From Calliphora vicina (lineage: Eukaryota; Arthropoda; Insecta; Diptera; Calliphoridae): a stretch of DNA of 64,000 nucleotides. The stretch's first letter is position 1; each line of letters begins with the position of its first letter. Positions 22,678 to 34,521 of the stretch are shown here, one piece after another. The DNA lies in the NCBI RefSeq assembly GCF_958450345.1, contig NC_088782.1, positions 105,554,358 through 105,618,357 of the forward strand, written 5' to 3'. Below the pieces are notes generated by a model. That model searched no databases and had not been told where the DNA came from. It saw only the letters and a list, made by a program, of their open reading frames with translations. The position numbers and the translations under genes are program-made.

Positions 22678-24289
22678 TTACACTTATTTCTTTTAATCTC
22701 TCAAACAACTTAACATCACTACTGCAAAACCGTTCCCTTTTCAAATCATTTCGTAACATTCTTAAGCAATGTTATGGTAGTGTATAAATTAGCAATGTTT
22801 TAGTACTCGTGCACTTATTTCCATATCTGGGAATCATTCAAAAGGTATTTTGTTGATTATTCATACCTTCCCTACTACGTATTTAAAATCAAGCGTTTTG
22901 AATTATTTTTTTTTTTTATTTGTTTAATTTGTCATTTATAGTAAACAAATGATAAACAATTAATATGAAAAGTGTGTTAAAAATTGCATTAAATTAGGGT
23001 GTTTCCCTATTTAAGTGGTATTTAAAATATGCATACATGTCAAATAATGGCATTAAGTGATTTTAGATATAAACTTCATTTAGTAGAAAATAAAGAAACG
23101 AATAATATTCTTGAATTTCTTATGTTTTTTATTGTTTATGAAAGGCTGATATATCTTCAAACAAATTGTAGAATTTGCCAAAATGCTTTTGGATTTCATT
23201 CCTTCCAAATACCAGCCTTCTTACCCCTCCTAAATTCTCTTGCTCTGGTTATACCAACATACATCTTTTGTAAGGCGATTATTAAATATAAAAATGTTAA
23301 ATGTAAATATTTGTTTAGCACATTCCCCAACAAATATTTATAAAATAACAAAATCAAATAAAAAAAAATGCAAATAACCCGAAAATACTTTAAAGGGGCA
23401 CGGTAAAATTAAGCAAAGGGGAAAGGAAGGAAGGTTTTAAATTTCCTTGAAAATGGAAGGTCATTTTTAAATATAAAACAAGCAAAGAAATTCCTTAAAT
23501 ATTTCACTTTATAAATATTTCAAAAACGAACAGAATAACAAACTTCCATAAACTAAAGAAAAAACTAAAAAAAACAGCAATGAACATTAAGGTGGCACTT
23601 AAATTCCAACAGGAAATTAATTAGAATTTTAAATGCACCCCCACACACATGTGTGCCGCCATAATGACCCTGCACAATCATATACGGAAAACATACCTGA
23701 AACATCTGTCTGTTCTAGTTTCAACTAAAAATTTATTTTCAGTTTATTGTTCTCACGAAAATAAAGAATATTTTTTTTTTGTTTCAAAATTTTTGGCACA
23801 AATAAATTACAATTTAAAGTACAAGTGTTATGGAGTACAAATGTGTGTTTTGTTTTTTTTTTAGTTTTTATTTTTCGGGAAATTTCACAATAATAGAAGT
23901 CTATAAATTTATAGAATATGGTGGTCGAATGTAGGAAGCAGCATATAAATAAATGTTTAATTTATATGTACAAGCTACTTTTGCAGCAAAACTAAATCAC
24001 TCATACAAATGATTTCAATTCTATTGACTCGCAAATGCCTGAAATGCAGGCCGTTCCGTCATGTGAACGGAAAATGATTCATAGTTTTTTAGTTTGAAAA
24101 AAGTTTTGATTTTTTTATTGTAGTTTTTTTGTGCGTTTATTTTTTTGTATTTAGTTATGTATTTAGAAATATGCAAAATTTATTCTGTTTCATTTGAAAT
24201 AGAAATGTATGTTTGTGAGATGGTTGCATGGAAACTATAAAATTAGAGGAAGATTTAGTTTTTATAGAAGTTTTGAAATGTTTGACTAA
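22678..24289. other. AT-rich stretch without recognised feature
   Basis: The 104-codon frame at 23029-23343 and the 71-codon frame at 23649-23864 have no recognisable motif and ordinary AT-driven composition. I see nothing else. Confidence 0.45.
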
Positions 24290-24420
24290 ATGAATATCAA
24301 CTATGCATTGAAAGTACCACGCCCATCTCCTTAAATCCGCCCATTATTAACGAAAGTTATTCAAAAATTTGTTTAAGGCTTAAAAATTATATTAGAACCT
24401 CCAATTATGACAATAAGTTC
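24290..24420 (+). repeat. Rep140 fragment
   Basis: AAGTACCACGCCCATCTCC and AATCCGCCCATTATTAACG match the unit structure of the element at 6.8-8.9 kb. Short and diverged. Confidence 0.45.
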
Positions 24421-24761
24421 ATAAAATGGTTAATCAAATCTTGTCTCTTTTAAAATACGTTATCAAATGTTCCAAAGTTTAACTGTCAAACATTTCAGTC
24501 AGGCAGTTTGTTTTAGTGTTTAAACCAATGGACTTATTAAGACCCCAACACTTTGAATTTTTACTAAAATTTCCCTCAAGTTTTATTAAAAATCTATTAA
24601 TAAACATAAGATAATTTGGTACTTTTTGATGAAAATTTGCAAATATTTACAAATTTGATCTTTGACCTCCTTGCTCAGTGGCACAGAATAAAAATATTTT
24701 GGAAACAAATCTGCCGTTTTTAACTAACTGACTCCATTGACATTTGATTTCACATAGCCAT

Positions 24762-24925
24762 AGCAGAGGAGTATTCAAGCTTTGACGACTTATCCCACAT
24801 ACCGCTAAGAAACGGCGCTGAGCGGTTTCAAAATGGGCAGCCCTAGCAGAGGAGTATTCGAGATTGGACGACTTTCCCCACAGACCGATTAGAAATGTTG
24901 CTGAGAGGTCTCAAAATGGGTTCCG
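24762..24925. repeat. Two ~80-bp direct repeats
   Basis: Each unit has TAGCAGAGGAGTATTC, GACGACTT, CCCACA, CCG and TCAAAATGGG in the same order. They are followed by CAGACATGCAACATTTTTAA, which recurs at about 2516. Confidence 0.65.
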
Positions 24926-25084
24926 CAGACATGCAACATTTTTAAACGGTTTTTTGCTTATAGTGGTTTCTCTAAAGCCTTCCGAATTTAACCTACTTTT
25001 TTTTTTCGAAATTTTGAATTTAGGATAGGTTTGGTTTCAGGCATCCCTCGTAGATCAGCTCACTTGGGTGCATTTTTTTTAAAC

Positions 25085-25212
25085 AAAAACAAACTGCGAA
25101 GCGTTTTGCTTGTCTGCAGTCTCTGGAGGGAATCGAACACGCAACCCCCAGATTGATAGTCCAGCATACTATCGTGTATTCTATCATGGCACCCACAGCT
25201 GGTCCCTTTTTG
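25085..25212 (-). mobile_element. tRNA-derived SINE copy 1
   Basis: Reverse complement: a tRNA-like head with GCTGGACTATCAATCTGGGG (anticodon-arm region) and the B-box GTGTTCGATTCCC, then CCAGAGAC, TGCAGACAAGCAAAACGCTT and an A/T-rich tail. It interrupts the C-terminal coding end of relic L4, as comparison with L3 (CTCACTTGGGT / GGTCCCTTT) shows. It is not a functional tRNA: the acceptor and D arms do not pair. Confidence 0.68.
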
Positions 25213-26209
25213 ATACCCAAGAAGTAAACAGCAGGATACCTATACGACATCCGTTATTTCCAAGATGAACCAACCAGATTCTCCGATGAAGGATTGATGC
25301 GTCTCAGATTCATCCTTGATAAGTCATCTAAACACGAAATGAAAGGAGTTCAAAGAATACGTTCCCTCAGAGCCAGGCAATGACGGAATTGTTGGGACAC
25401 AGTCTCCTTCTCTTCATCGTTTCGGCAGCTTCTTCAGTATTCATTCAACAGTAGGTCCATTTTTCTAGCAAGTGTTTTAGTTATACGGTGTCTTATAAAG
25501 AAAGAAAAAAATTAGCCTTATTTGCTCTTGACTGATTTCTATAAGTTATTTGTCCTGGTTGACCTCTCGATAACACAGGTGGATTTATTAGTCCACCTAT
25601 TCTCTGCAGACTAATATAGTTTCTGCGGTACAACCATCTTGAATTTTGCAAGGGAAATTGCTTCCTTAGCCATCATTTTCACCTTTTGGCCAATCCATCT
25701 GCTAAACAAGTACTCTGATTTCCATCGTGTCCAGAGACCCATATAAGCATTATCCTAGAATGTTTCTCTATCTCATTTATGCATACCCGGATTTCCACGG
25801 TTAACCTAGATGTCGTGAAGACATCTACTATTCCGTTAACGGAAGCCTTCAGATATTCAATAATACCTCAGCAGTTGGATACTCGTTTTAGGGCAGTAAT
25901 TTCCTCCAGAAGAGCAGATATCCAAAGAGCTCCTAGATAGAATACATGCTCCAATTCTACCTGCGTCTTTAGCGAAATAGAGCTAGAGCTTATTGCCCTT
26001 CAAATATAGTCCACAGATCTGATCGTGATTACTCCAGGGCTCCTGGACAATGACTAACTCTTCCCTCCTATGGGCCAATCGGAGGAGCAGTGCAGCGGAG
26101 GCTGCTTTAGAGTGGTTAGATTGATTTGAATCTATCTCACCATACTCCATTTTAACAACTGTGACGTTAGCATCCTCCTGATATTAGTTCAGGAGAGCAT
26201 CCACATCAA

Positions 26210-28010
26210 CTGCCTCGTCCATTCCTTCAAAGAAGGTATCAAACATCTCAGAGACAGAGTTATATTCAGTGTCGATTGGACAGACGGTATCGGTCTACTC
26301 CAGCCTTCTTCTGAAATCATGGGTTTTACATAACTTGAGGATGTATTGATTTAGTTGTCTCTTCGATAAACGCATAGGATGATTGTTCCAAATACATAGC
26401 AGACCTTCCCTTGCAATTTCCTTAGCGGCTACAAAGAGCCCTTGTTCAGGAGAGCGATTGCCTTTCTCGAAGATCCATTAGCGTCCGTAACTTTCACAAC
26501 TTTTCAAACTTGAGTTGGAAGATGTGGGTTACATTTCTATAAAGAAGGTACCAAACATCTTAGAAACCGAGTATTTTCACGATCGATTGGACAGACGGTA
26601 TCGCTGTACTCCGGGCTTCTTCTGAAAGCATGGGTTTTACATGTTTAAAAAGTAACGCCTTTGTTGTCGCCTCGATGAACGCGTAGGATGATTGTTCCAA
26701 ATACATAGCAGACCTTCCCTTGCAATTTCCTTAGCGGCTACAAAGAGTGCTTGCTCAGGAGAGCGATTGCCTTTCTCGAATATCCATTAGCGTCCGTAAC
26801 TTTCACAACTTTTCAAACTTGAGATGATGTGGGTTACATTCCTTTAATGAAAATACCAATCATCTCAGAGACAGAGATATTTTCAGTATCGATTGGACAG
26901 ACGGTATCGCTGTACTCCATGACTTCTCCTGAAAGCATGAGGTTTACATCACTTGAGAAGGTATCGCCTTTTTTGAGTCTCGGTAAACGCGAAGGATGAT
27001 TGTTCCAAATCCATACTAGACCTTCCCTTGCAATTTCCTCAACGGCTACGAAGAGTTCTTGCTCAGGAGAGCGATTGCGTTTCTCGAAGATCCATTAGCG
27101 TCCGTAACTTTCACAACTTTTCAAATTTGAGTTGCAAGCTATGGGTTACATATCTTCAAAGAAGGTACCAAACATCTCAGAGTCTGAGGTATCTTCAGGG
27201 TCGATTGTACAGACGGCATCGCTGTACTCCAGTCTTCTTCTGAAAGGTTTACATCACCTAAGAAGGTATAGCCTTTGTTGTCGCTTCGGTAAACGCGAAG
27301 GATGATTGTACCAAATCCATAGTAGACCTTCCCTTAGGGGCTACAAAGAGTTCTTGGTCAAGATAGGGTTCGCCTTTCTCGAAGATGTCTTAGCGTCCGT
27401 AACTTTTCGAACTTGATTTGGAAGCTGTGGGTTACATTCCTTTAAAGAAGGTTCCAAACATCTCAGAGACAGAGGTATTTACAGTGTCGATTGGAGAGAC
27501 GGTATCGCTGTACTCAATAACTTCTTCTGAAACCATGGGTTTTACATCACTTGAGGAGGTATCGCCTTTGTTGTCGCTTCGGTAAACGCCCAGGATCCAA
27601 ATACATAGCAGAGCTTTCCTTGCAATTTCCTTAGCGGCTACAAAGAGTCCTTGCTCAATATAGCGATCGCCTTTCTTGAAGCGTCCGTAACTTTCACAAC
27701 TTTTCGAACTTGATTGGAAGCTGTGGATTACATTTATTTAAAGAAGAAGAGATTAGACAAACGGTATCGCTGTACTCCGGCATTCTTCTGAAAGCATCAC
27801 TTGAGGAAGTATCGCTTTTGTTGTTGTTTCGGTAAACGCGCAGGATCTATAGAAGACCTTCCTCTGCATTTTCCTCAGCTTCTATAAAGAGTTCTTGTTC
27901 AATATAGCGTTAGCCTTTCTCGAAGATTCTTAAGCGTCCGTAAATTTCATAACGTTTCAATCTTCAGTTGAAAGCTGTGAATTACAGCACTGTAGAATCT
28001 GCAAGATCTC
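26210..28010 (-). repeat. Six-copy ~300-bp tandem array of a retrotransposon ORF1 segment
   Basis: Marker ACAGACGG(T/C)AT recurs at about 26280, 26590, 26897, 27209, 27495 and 27756, giving periods of roughly 311, 306, 311, 287 and 261 bp. Each unit repeats CCTTCCCTTGCAATTTCCT, GCGATTGCCTTTCTCGAAGA and TTAGCGTCCGTAACTTTC. On the minus strand one unit reads GLFVAAKEIAREGLLCIWNN, HPMRLSKRQLNQYI and SVSEMFDTFFEGMDE. Most periods are not multiples of three, so the reading frame is not maintained across units. Confidence 0.82.
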
Positions 28011-28310
28011 CTCCTGGCTTGATGGCTCAGCTGGAATTTTAGCTATGGATCTAGGCTTTAGGGGTATCTCTTTCACCGATACCACCTCAAGCTTAGATCG
28101 CGGCCATACTTCACAGCCGTCTTGAGTTGCAACGCTAAGTGTTCAACTACACAAGACATTAAATTGGCGTGACCCTGATATCAACCAGCATCATTGCATT
28201 ACAGAGGATTGCCTGGGTTCTATTTGAGAACATTCCAGAACAGCCCTAACAGTTTTTGCTTCAGCATATCCCAATTTCATTGGGATTCTTCACTGACACT
28301 CCTGGCTAAG

Positions 28311-30115
28311 CATTCTATTTGTTACCATCTTTACATTTTCCATACAATTTTATTAAAATAAGATGTTTGTTGTTAAAAATTATTTTTTTTTTTATATTTT
28401 TTCGATCATTAAGTTTAAACCATTTTTTTAAAAAATTAACACTCTATAGCGTATCACAGAAGCTTCAACAAGCTCCTCCACAATGTGTTTATTAGTTAAT
28501 TTCTTAAATAAATTATTAAAAATTACGCGAATATATTAAATATACATTCCAACATACACACTCACACACATAATCATTAAATATAAACAAAAATTGTACA
28601 TAAATACATACGACTATAATTATAATTTATGATCACCCTGATCTTCAAAAAAAAAAACAAATAATAATAGAAATATTTTCGGTATATTCATGTGTGAGTG
28701 AGCGTATCTATGATGACGCCGAAATTTGTTCAAATTCACGTGACGTGGGTGGTATTGGAATTGAAAGAAGATCAGAAAAAAAACACACAGAGGCTAGAAA
28801 AAAGATAATGGACGGACAAAAAAAGAGCTTATGAATAGATATAAATGATTTTGTATGAGTGTAAAATGAATATGGAACACATGTGAATTGGAGGAGGTTA
28901 TATGTAGAAAAAAAATAAAACAACAAAAGTTTAATTATTTCAAAACAAACAAAAATTTTATGGCGCTATTATTAAAATAATAAAGAAATTATTATTATTA
29001 TTTTTATTTTTTAATATTTAGTTTGAAGTTCATTGATACTTGAAATTTATGGCTTATGAGTTTGATGTGTTTATAAAATTGTTGAGATTTTTGAGCTACA
29101 AAAGGTATATTAAATGGAGAATATTAAAACAAGATATTAATATTAATTAGCAAAAAATATTAAAAACCTGAGTTTTGTTTTAAATACAGCGTTTTTCAGT
29201 TGTCTTTACAAAGTTAAATTGTGTCAACTAAAACAAATGTTTGATGTAACATAACAATTTCAATTGATACCATTACTTGATCATTACTCTCTCATTTTCA
29301 TACTTTATTTAAATATATTCATTTAATTCATTACCTTAAACATCTAAATTCAATTTCATCATTGTTAACCACTGTCTACATGTCTACTCGTACTTTGCAA
29401 AATCATATATGTATCTATGTTTGTCTACAAAATTACTCATCTTTGAAATATTTTTTTTGTTTAGTTTTTTTTCTTTGCTAAATTTTGTTGTTTAGTTTCA
29501 AAAGAAAGTGAAATGACTAGACGTAAATAATTTACACAATACTTATAGCAGCAGAACAGCAGTGGCAAACAAAGTGGCTCATAATAAAATTTTACTTTTA
29601 AATAAATTATTATTTAAGAGAAAGAAAAACGCAGCAAAAAAATAACAATTCATAATTAAATGTAATTGTTTTGAATTGAAAAATAAAACGGATATTTTAA
29701 TTTAAGTGTTTAAACACTTAAAAACAAAGTACTACTAGTGTAATTAAAGGAACTATTTATAAATAAATATGAATCATATATAAGAAAGTGAAGAGTAGTT
29801 CACTTAAAGAAACTATTTGTACTTTATTTAAATCATATAGATATGAAAAACGTTGAAAATAAGTTCATCATAAAGTAACATCTACTTCTTACTAAGAACT
29901 TGGTCAAAGTTGGATATAATGGATATGTTTTATTTTTGATTCTGTCATAAAATTTTAAGTATCTCTGTAAAACATACTCAGGTCTAAAATATCCAAGCAA
30001 AATTAATGAAATTCACCTAAAATGTTAACTATACTGCTATGATGTTTGTTATTGAAAATCTTTAAAATCCGTTCATTAGAATAAAAGTACTGAAGCAAAA
30101 TGTGAAACAACATAT
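28311..30115. other. AT-rich stretch without recognised feature
   Basis: Long poly-A/T tracts and short degenerate frames (such as 28708-28926, minus). I see no gene or repeat boundary. Confidence 0.5.
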
Positions 30116-30217
30116 TGTTACGAAATTACATTGCTGCTTGCAACAATCATCATGTTTATAAACATTTCCATTTGTACTGATCAACAATGTATAACACGCT
30201 GTTATTAACATTGCACA
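30116..30217 (+). mobile_element. LTR 5' fragment related to the two solo LTRs
   Basis: ATAT then TGTTACGAAATTACATTGCT resembles the start of the LTR at 45901 (TGTTACGAAATTGCACTTGA). Similarity is lost within about 100 bp, where the core module begins. Confidence 0.4.
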
Positions 30218-31150
30218 GTGGTATGAGAAAAAAAAAAGATAGAAATAAATCTGTAACTTCTAAACCCTTAGTCCGATTTGAATGAAATTTTACATGCGCA
30301 CAGACGAAGTGTTTTCGAGTTTAAGTTTTTAATTTTGACAGCACGGGCCCACCGGGGGTGCGGCCAGGGTTCCCCAAAGTAGGACACCTCGGGTATGTTC
30401 AATTTTTAAAACGATCCTATTTCTTCGGCTGTGTTCCGATTTCAATACGATCACATATATAGAATCTCCTCGTCGAGCACTACAAATTATCTCTTATAAC
30501 TTAGGAGATATTCGCATTTGAAAATTAAATTTTCATCATTTTTACCCACCCTACTCCAGTTTTTTGATAACAGCGGATCCAAATATTTCCCGATTTTCTC
30601 CATTTTTCTTTTGTTGGACTAACAATAAATTTATGTATGAAATATAGAAAGAATTGTTTAAAAATCACGACTGAGTCCAAAGTTACATGCGTTTGAATTT
30701 TAAAAATTTTAAAGGGGCGATTTTTCGCTATTTTTTTGGGAAAAAATGAAAAAGTCGATTGTTCGAACAATTGCACAATCGACTTACAGACCCCTATTAG
30801 TTACTTCGGTTCTAAATTTTTTTTAAAAAAAAATCGTAAAAAATCCATTTATGATCCGAATGAACTGAAACTTAAAATATAAATAGATTTTTTTTTAATT
30901 TTGCTCTATCTTTTTATGTTTTTTTAGATATGGCGGGCCTACGGAGGTTAAAAATATATTTTTAAAATATCAGCTATATTGACGATAAATTCAAAACTAA
31001 ATAAAAATAATTTCCTAACAGTTAACAGAAGAAGCTCCATATTTGTATAACTTTATATGTTTCTTAAATACTTAAAAAGATTTTTTACTATCACACGCTA
31101 AATAACGTCACAGTAGGCACTTTTCTAAAAAAAACTTAGTTTTTAGAACC
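30218..31150 (+). repeat. Core module with 3' extension, copy 2
   Basis: It begins near GCACAGTGGTATGAG, then AATAAATCTGTAACTTCTAA, GGGCCCACCGGGGGTGCGG and ACACCTCGGGTATGTTC. It parallels TIR-E interior 9850-10390 base for base over long stretches, but the TIR-E ends are absent. Past 30770 it continues with GGCGGGCCTACGGAGG and AAAATATCAGCTATATTGAC, as at 11.76 kb. Confidence 0.6.
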
Positions 31151-31699
31151 TATTTTCCCTGTTTTAGGAATTTCGGTATTTAAAAATAAAAATGTCAAAG
31201 ATTAAAATGTCGTTGATTTAAGGACACTTGGGTCTACATTAGTTCCAAATTTTGTTATGATATTTATAACCCTTACAATTTTACATGAATTCAAATTTTA
31301 TATTTTTCTTCGTGGAAAATCTCCATAAGATAATTTTTTTAGTTTTTAAGGTAAATGATGCCGGAAAATTCATAAAATTTAATAACTCTATTAGATTTCA
31401 ATCTTCAAGTCCTAACGTTTTCACCATTACCAAATACTTATATAATAATCTAATACTTACTCTTCAGAAGCTCCCTTTGAAATTTTTTTTCGTTTTTATA
31501 TACATTGCACGCAAAATCTGTTACACCAAACTCTCTTTCAAGTCTTCAAAATATTTTTTTTATGCATTTGGAAGAAACAATAGAATAAAAAATTTGTTCA
31601 AGGACATAAAGGACGAATGGATTCTGAGATATTGTAGGTGCAGCCAGCTGGACATTCGTAACCAAATGAAATAAAAAAAAATTATTTATATAGACATTT
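31151..31699. other. Unassigned stretch with a 129-codon frame
   Basis: The frame at 31285-31674 (plus) is rich in F, I, K and N. It has no motif I recognise and ends at the HINE-B edge. I treat it as chance in AT-rich DNA. Confidence 0.4.
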
Positions 31700-32414
31700 T
31701 GATACCCTTCACCTTCGTGAGAAGTATATATATATATAAGTTTGTCATTCCGTTTGCTATTTTCCACAACATATTATTCCGACCCAATAACGTATACATA
31801 TTCTGGATCTTTATAGATAGCGGAGTCGATTAAGCCATTTCCGTCTGTCCGTCTGTCTGTTGAAATCAACTTTCCGAAGCCCCCGAATAACTTACATACA
31901 CGATTCATACATCAATATCTCCGGAATTCTTCCGGCTCGGCTGCTGTTTAAAATCGAGAAAATCGGTCTACAATGAACAAATAAGGACAACCCCGATTTA
32001 TGACCTATTTTTGACCTATATCTGTATTACTAAGTCATTAATATAGACAATATGGATATCTAATGATAGATATTCCAAAGACCTTTATAAGACCATAGTA
32101 AGTTGGACCTATATGTTTAAAAATTGGAAAAAAAAATTTTCTAATCCAATTTTTTTTTTCACCAAAAAAAAAAAATTTTTAAAATTAAAAAATTTAAAAT
32201 TTAAAAAAAAAATTTTAAATTTTTTAAAAAAAAATTAAATTTAAATTTAAAATAACAATTCGAAATTTTTTTTTCCAAAAAATTAAAAAAACAACTTTGG
32301 AAAAACATTATAAATTTTGTTTACCTAAAAATATTTAAAATTTGTATTTTGAAGTACAATTTGGTGAAGGGTATATAAGATTCAGCACAGCCGAATATAG
32401 CTCTGTTACTTGTT
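31700..32414 (+). mobile_element. HINE-B copy 2, full length
   Basis: 5' hairpin ATACCCTTCACC...GAGAAG, GTTTGTCATTCCGTTTGC, GACCCAATAACGTATACAT, GGAGTCGATTAAGCCAT, a short GTCC/GTCT run (31843-31860), internal sequence with GACCTATTTTTGACCTATAT, then the 3' subterminal repeat GGTGAAGGGTATA, the stem-loop TTCAGCACAGCCGAA and the tail CTGTTACTTGTTC. The 5' and 3' subterminal sequences are exact complements (TATACCCTTCACC, apart from the first base). Confidence 0.8.
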
Positions 32415-32777
32415 CTTTTTAAGTTCATGAAAATAAATATACTCCTGGATGAAAATTGATTGATTAGGAATGGAGCACTATTCTTCCGATATTTCCTCTT
32501 CAAAAGTCAAACAGTTTTGTTCCACCTAATTTTCTTCATCAACAGCAATATCTTCAATATCGCTTTCCATGAGCAGGTCAACAATCTGTTACTCTGTAAG
32601 TTTACTTGGCATTTTTTTCGTAATTGGTTACATGTAAAAATCTTCTGGACATGTAAAAAAAATGCTAAATGCCCTTAGTCTAACAATAAATTTAATGAAC
32701 ATTTATGTACCTTACCCTAATTATTGAATTGTTAACAATAAAATTATATATTTCTTTTAGTTTTTATACTTCATAAC
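32415..32777. other. Spacer between HINE-B and hAT-K
   Basis: No feature recognised. It ends in the target site TTCATAAC of the hAT element. Confidence 0.5.
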
Positions 32778-34513
32778 CAGGGCAACCAAAAGTATGCAAT
32801 ATCATATTTTTTACTGTGCGTCGTATAAACATATGAGTTAATTATTTATGCGTTTCAGACAATTTTAAGAATTTTGCCATCGATTTTTTAGTGCATATTT
32901 TTGCATATTTTGCTCTCTACAGCATATTTTATCATATTTTGCTTTTTATAGCATATTTTGGCATATTTAGCTCATAACTGCATATTTTTGTCGCATATTT
33001 GCTTTTTTTAATTATTTTGTTTTCTTAATATAATTTTATTGTTTGCATTGTAATTTTTCATTTCTATATTTTACTATTTTTCAGGATCCAATGATAATTG
33101 GCCTAAGTTACTTAAAGAAAAAATTAGAATACCCATAATCGCCATATCTTCATTGAATTTTCGTGGACTTAAGGGAGCTTAATTTCCGTATATTTAAATT
33201 AAATTAAAAAAATACAAATACAAATATCAACATTTAACACAAATCAACACTAAGCACCAAAGTCCCAAAAATTCAAGCACTTGTTGGAATTTGACTTGTT
33301 GGAATTTGACTTGAATGCAAATGTAATTATGTTTTAAACTTGAAAAATTAAATATTTTTCAAACAAAAAACATATGGCATGAATTTATGTTTCCTTTTTA
33401 CTGGAGAATGCTATTGAAATAAAGTGTAATACAACTGTAATTCAATTGCTTGACTATAATTAAAGGCTTAAATTACACATACATTCAACTTGAATTGCAG
33501 TAAAAATGCTTATTGGGTAAATAAAATTTCAAAATTATTATGTATTATGGACAATTTCTTAACAAAATTTTTGGATACATTTTCAAAATACAAAAAAAAC
33601 TAAAGTTTTCTTTAGACAGTTATGGTTAGGCATTGACAGTTTACCACTAATATAAAATTATTAAACAAATGTTCAGAATATTAAGATCCATTGAAAACCA
33701 CGCATTCATTGTTCGTTAATAAATTTACACAAATTCTAACGAAGATATTAGATAGATAGAGGAAACAATGCGAAGCGTTTTGCTTGTCTGCTGATACAGC
33801 CAGAGTCTCTGACAGGAATCGAACTTGCAACTCTCAGATTGATAGTCCAGCACATCAATATCTTCTAGTATATCGGGTCTCCCATTTTGAGTCCCAATGA
33901 TAATCGCCGCAGTCTTAAATAAAAAACATCATTTAACAAATTGTAAGGCTTTTTGATAATTCTATTTAAATTTTTGAAGCCGAATTTATTTAGATGTTAA
34001 CCTAAATACATGATGAATGCTCCAAAATCCATATAAATTTTTCCACTCTCCAACGAGTTTTTTTTAAATATAATTCATGTAGAATAGAAGCATTTAGAGA
34101 AATTTATGCACAACATCCTCTCCCATCCATCTCCCATCCCATCCATATTGGGGCACATGAATTCAGAAAGTTAAATATTATCCTAATAATTACTAAACAA
34201 AGTATTAGACAGTTTAAAATTGAATTGATCAATTGATTAGGATTGTCTAAAAAACTCTACGTAAATTTAAAACAAAGAATTTGAAAATTTGAAAACTTAA
34301 GTAAATACATAGTAATTTATTGCAATAATAAAATGAATGAGCTCAATATTTTTTTTACTTTCTACTTATTTGTTTAATAAAACTTTGAAATTCAACAAAA
34401 ACCAACTATTTTTAAGTACATAATTTTATATTTTAAGAGCATATTTTTCGTTTTTAAGTGCATATTTTATGCGCATAAAACACTTTTTTTAGAGCATATT
34501 TTTGGTTGCCCTG
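32778..34513. mobile_element. hAT-K copy 1, non-autonomous
   Basis: Terminal inverted repeats CAGGGCAACCAAAAGTATGC and, at the right, GCATATTTTTGGTTGCCCTG. A perfect 8-bp target duplication TTCATAAC flanks it (32770-32777, 34514-34521). Subterminal clusters of GCATATTTT occur at 32890-33000 and 34435-34500. The interior has no recognisable transposase and includes a SINE at 33750-33895. Confidence 0.87.
33750..33895 (-). mobile_element. tRNA-derived SINE copy 2
   Basis: Reverse complement carries GCTGGACTATCAATCTGAGA, the B-box region AGTTCGATTCCTG, AGAGACTCTGGCTGTATCAG and CAGACAAGCAAAACGCTTCG, then a CTAT-repeat tail (CTCTATCTATCTAAT). It is better preserved at the 3' side than copy 1, and the A-box side is degraded. 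It lies inside hAT-K copy 1. Confidence 0.65.
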
Positions 34514-34521
34514 TTCATAAC

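Larger units (their letters stand above)
25020..28310 (-). pseudogene. R1/LOA-like non-LTR retrotransposon relic L4
   Basis: On the minus strand, right to left: an ORF1-like stretch (28300-28000; VSVKEIPLKPRSIAKIPAEP readable with shifts), a tandemly amplified ORF1 segment (28010-26210), the ORF1 end (SVSEMFDTFFEGMDEAVDVD), then ORF2 start with the apurinic-endonuclease opening ELVIVQEPWSNHDQ, GLYLKGNKL and GRIGACILSRSSLDI. A large deletion removes the rest of the endonuclease and the reverse transcriptase. RNase H follows (IMLIWVSGHDGNQ), then a C-terminus (KKGPA ... CTQVS) split by a SINE. The GC content is visibly higher than in the surroundings. It is the same broad family as L3 at 22.0 kb. 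The exact clade is not certain. Confidence 0.7.

Noticed and set aside
23029..23343. 104-codon frame (plus)
   Set aside because: No recognised domain; composition fits chance.
25085..25212. Possible tRNA gene on the minus strand
   Set aside because: B-box and anticodon-like arm are present, but acceptor and D arms do not pair. The copy at 33.8 kb and the shared non-tRNA body show it is a SINE.
26210..28010. CRISPR-like or protein-repeat interpretation of the tandem array
   Set aside because: Unit length of ~300 bp with no spacer structure, and retrotransposon coding content, fit a duplicated ORF1 segment in a eukaryotic genome.
31285..31674. 129-codon open frame (plus)
   Set aside because: Composition is typical of translated AT-rich DNA (F, I, K, N), with no motif, no sign of a promoter or splice context, and no second copy.
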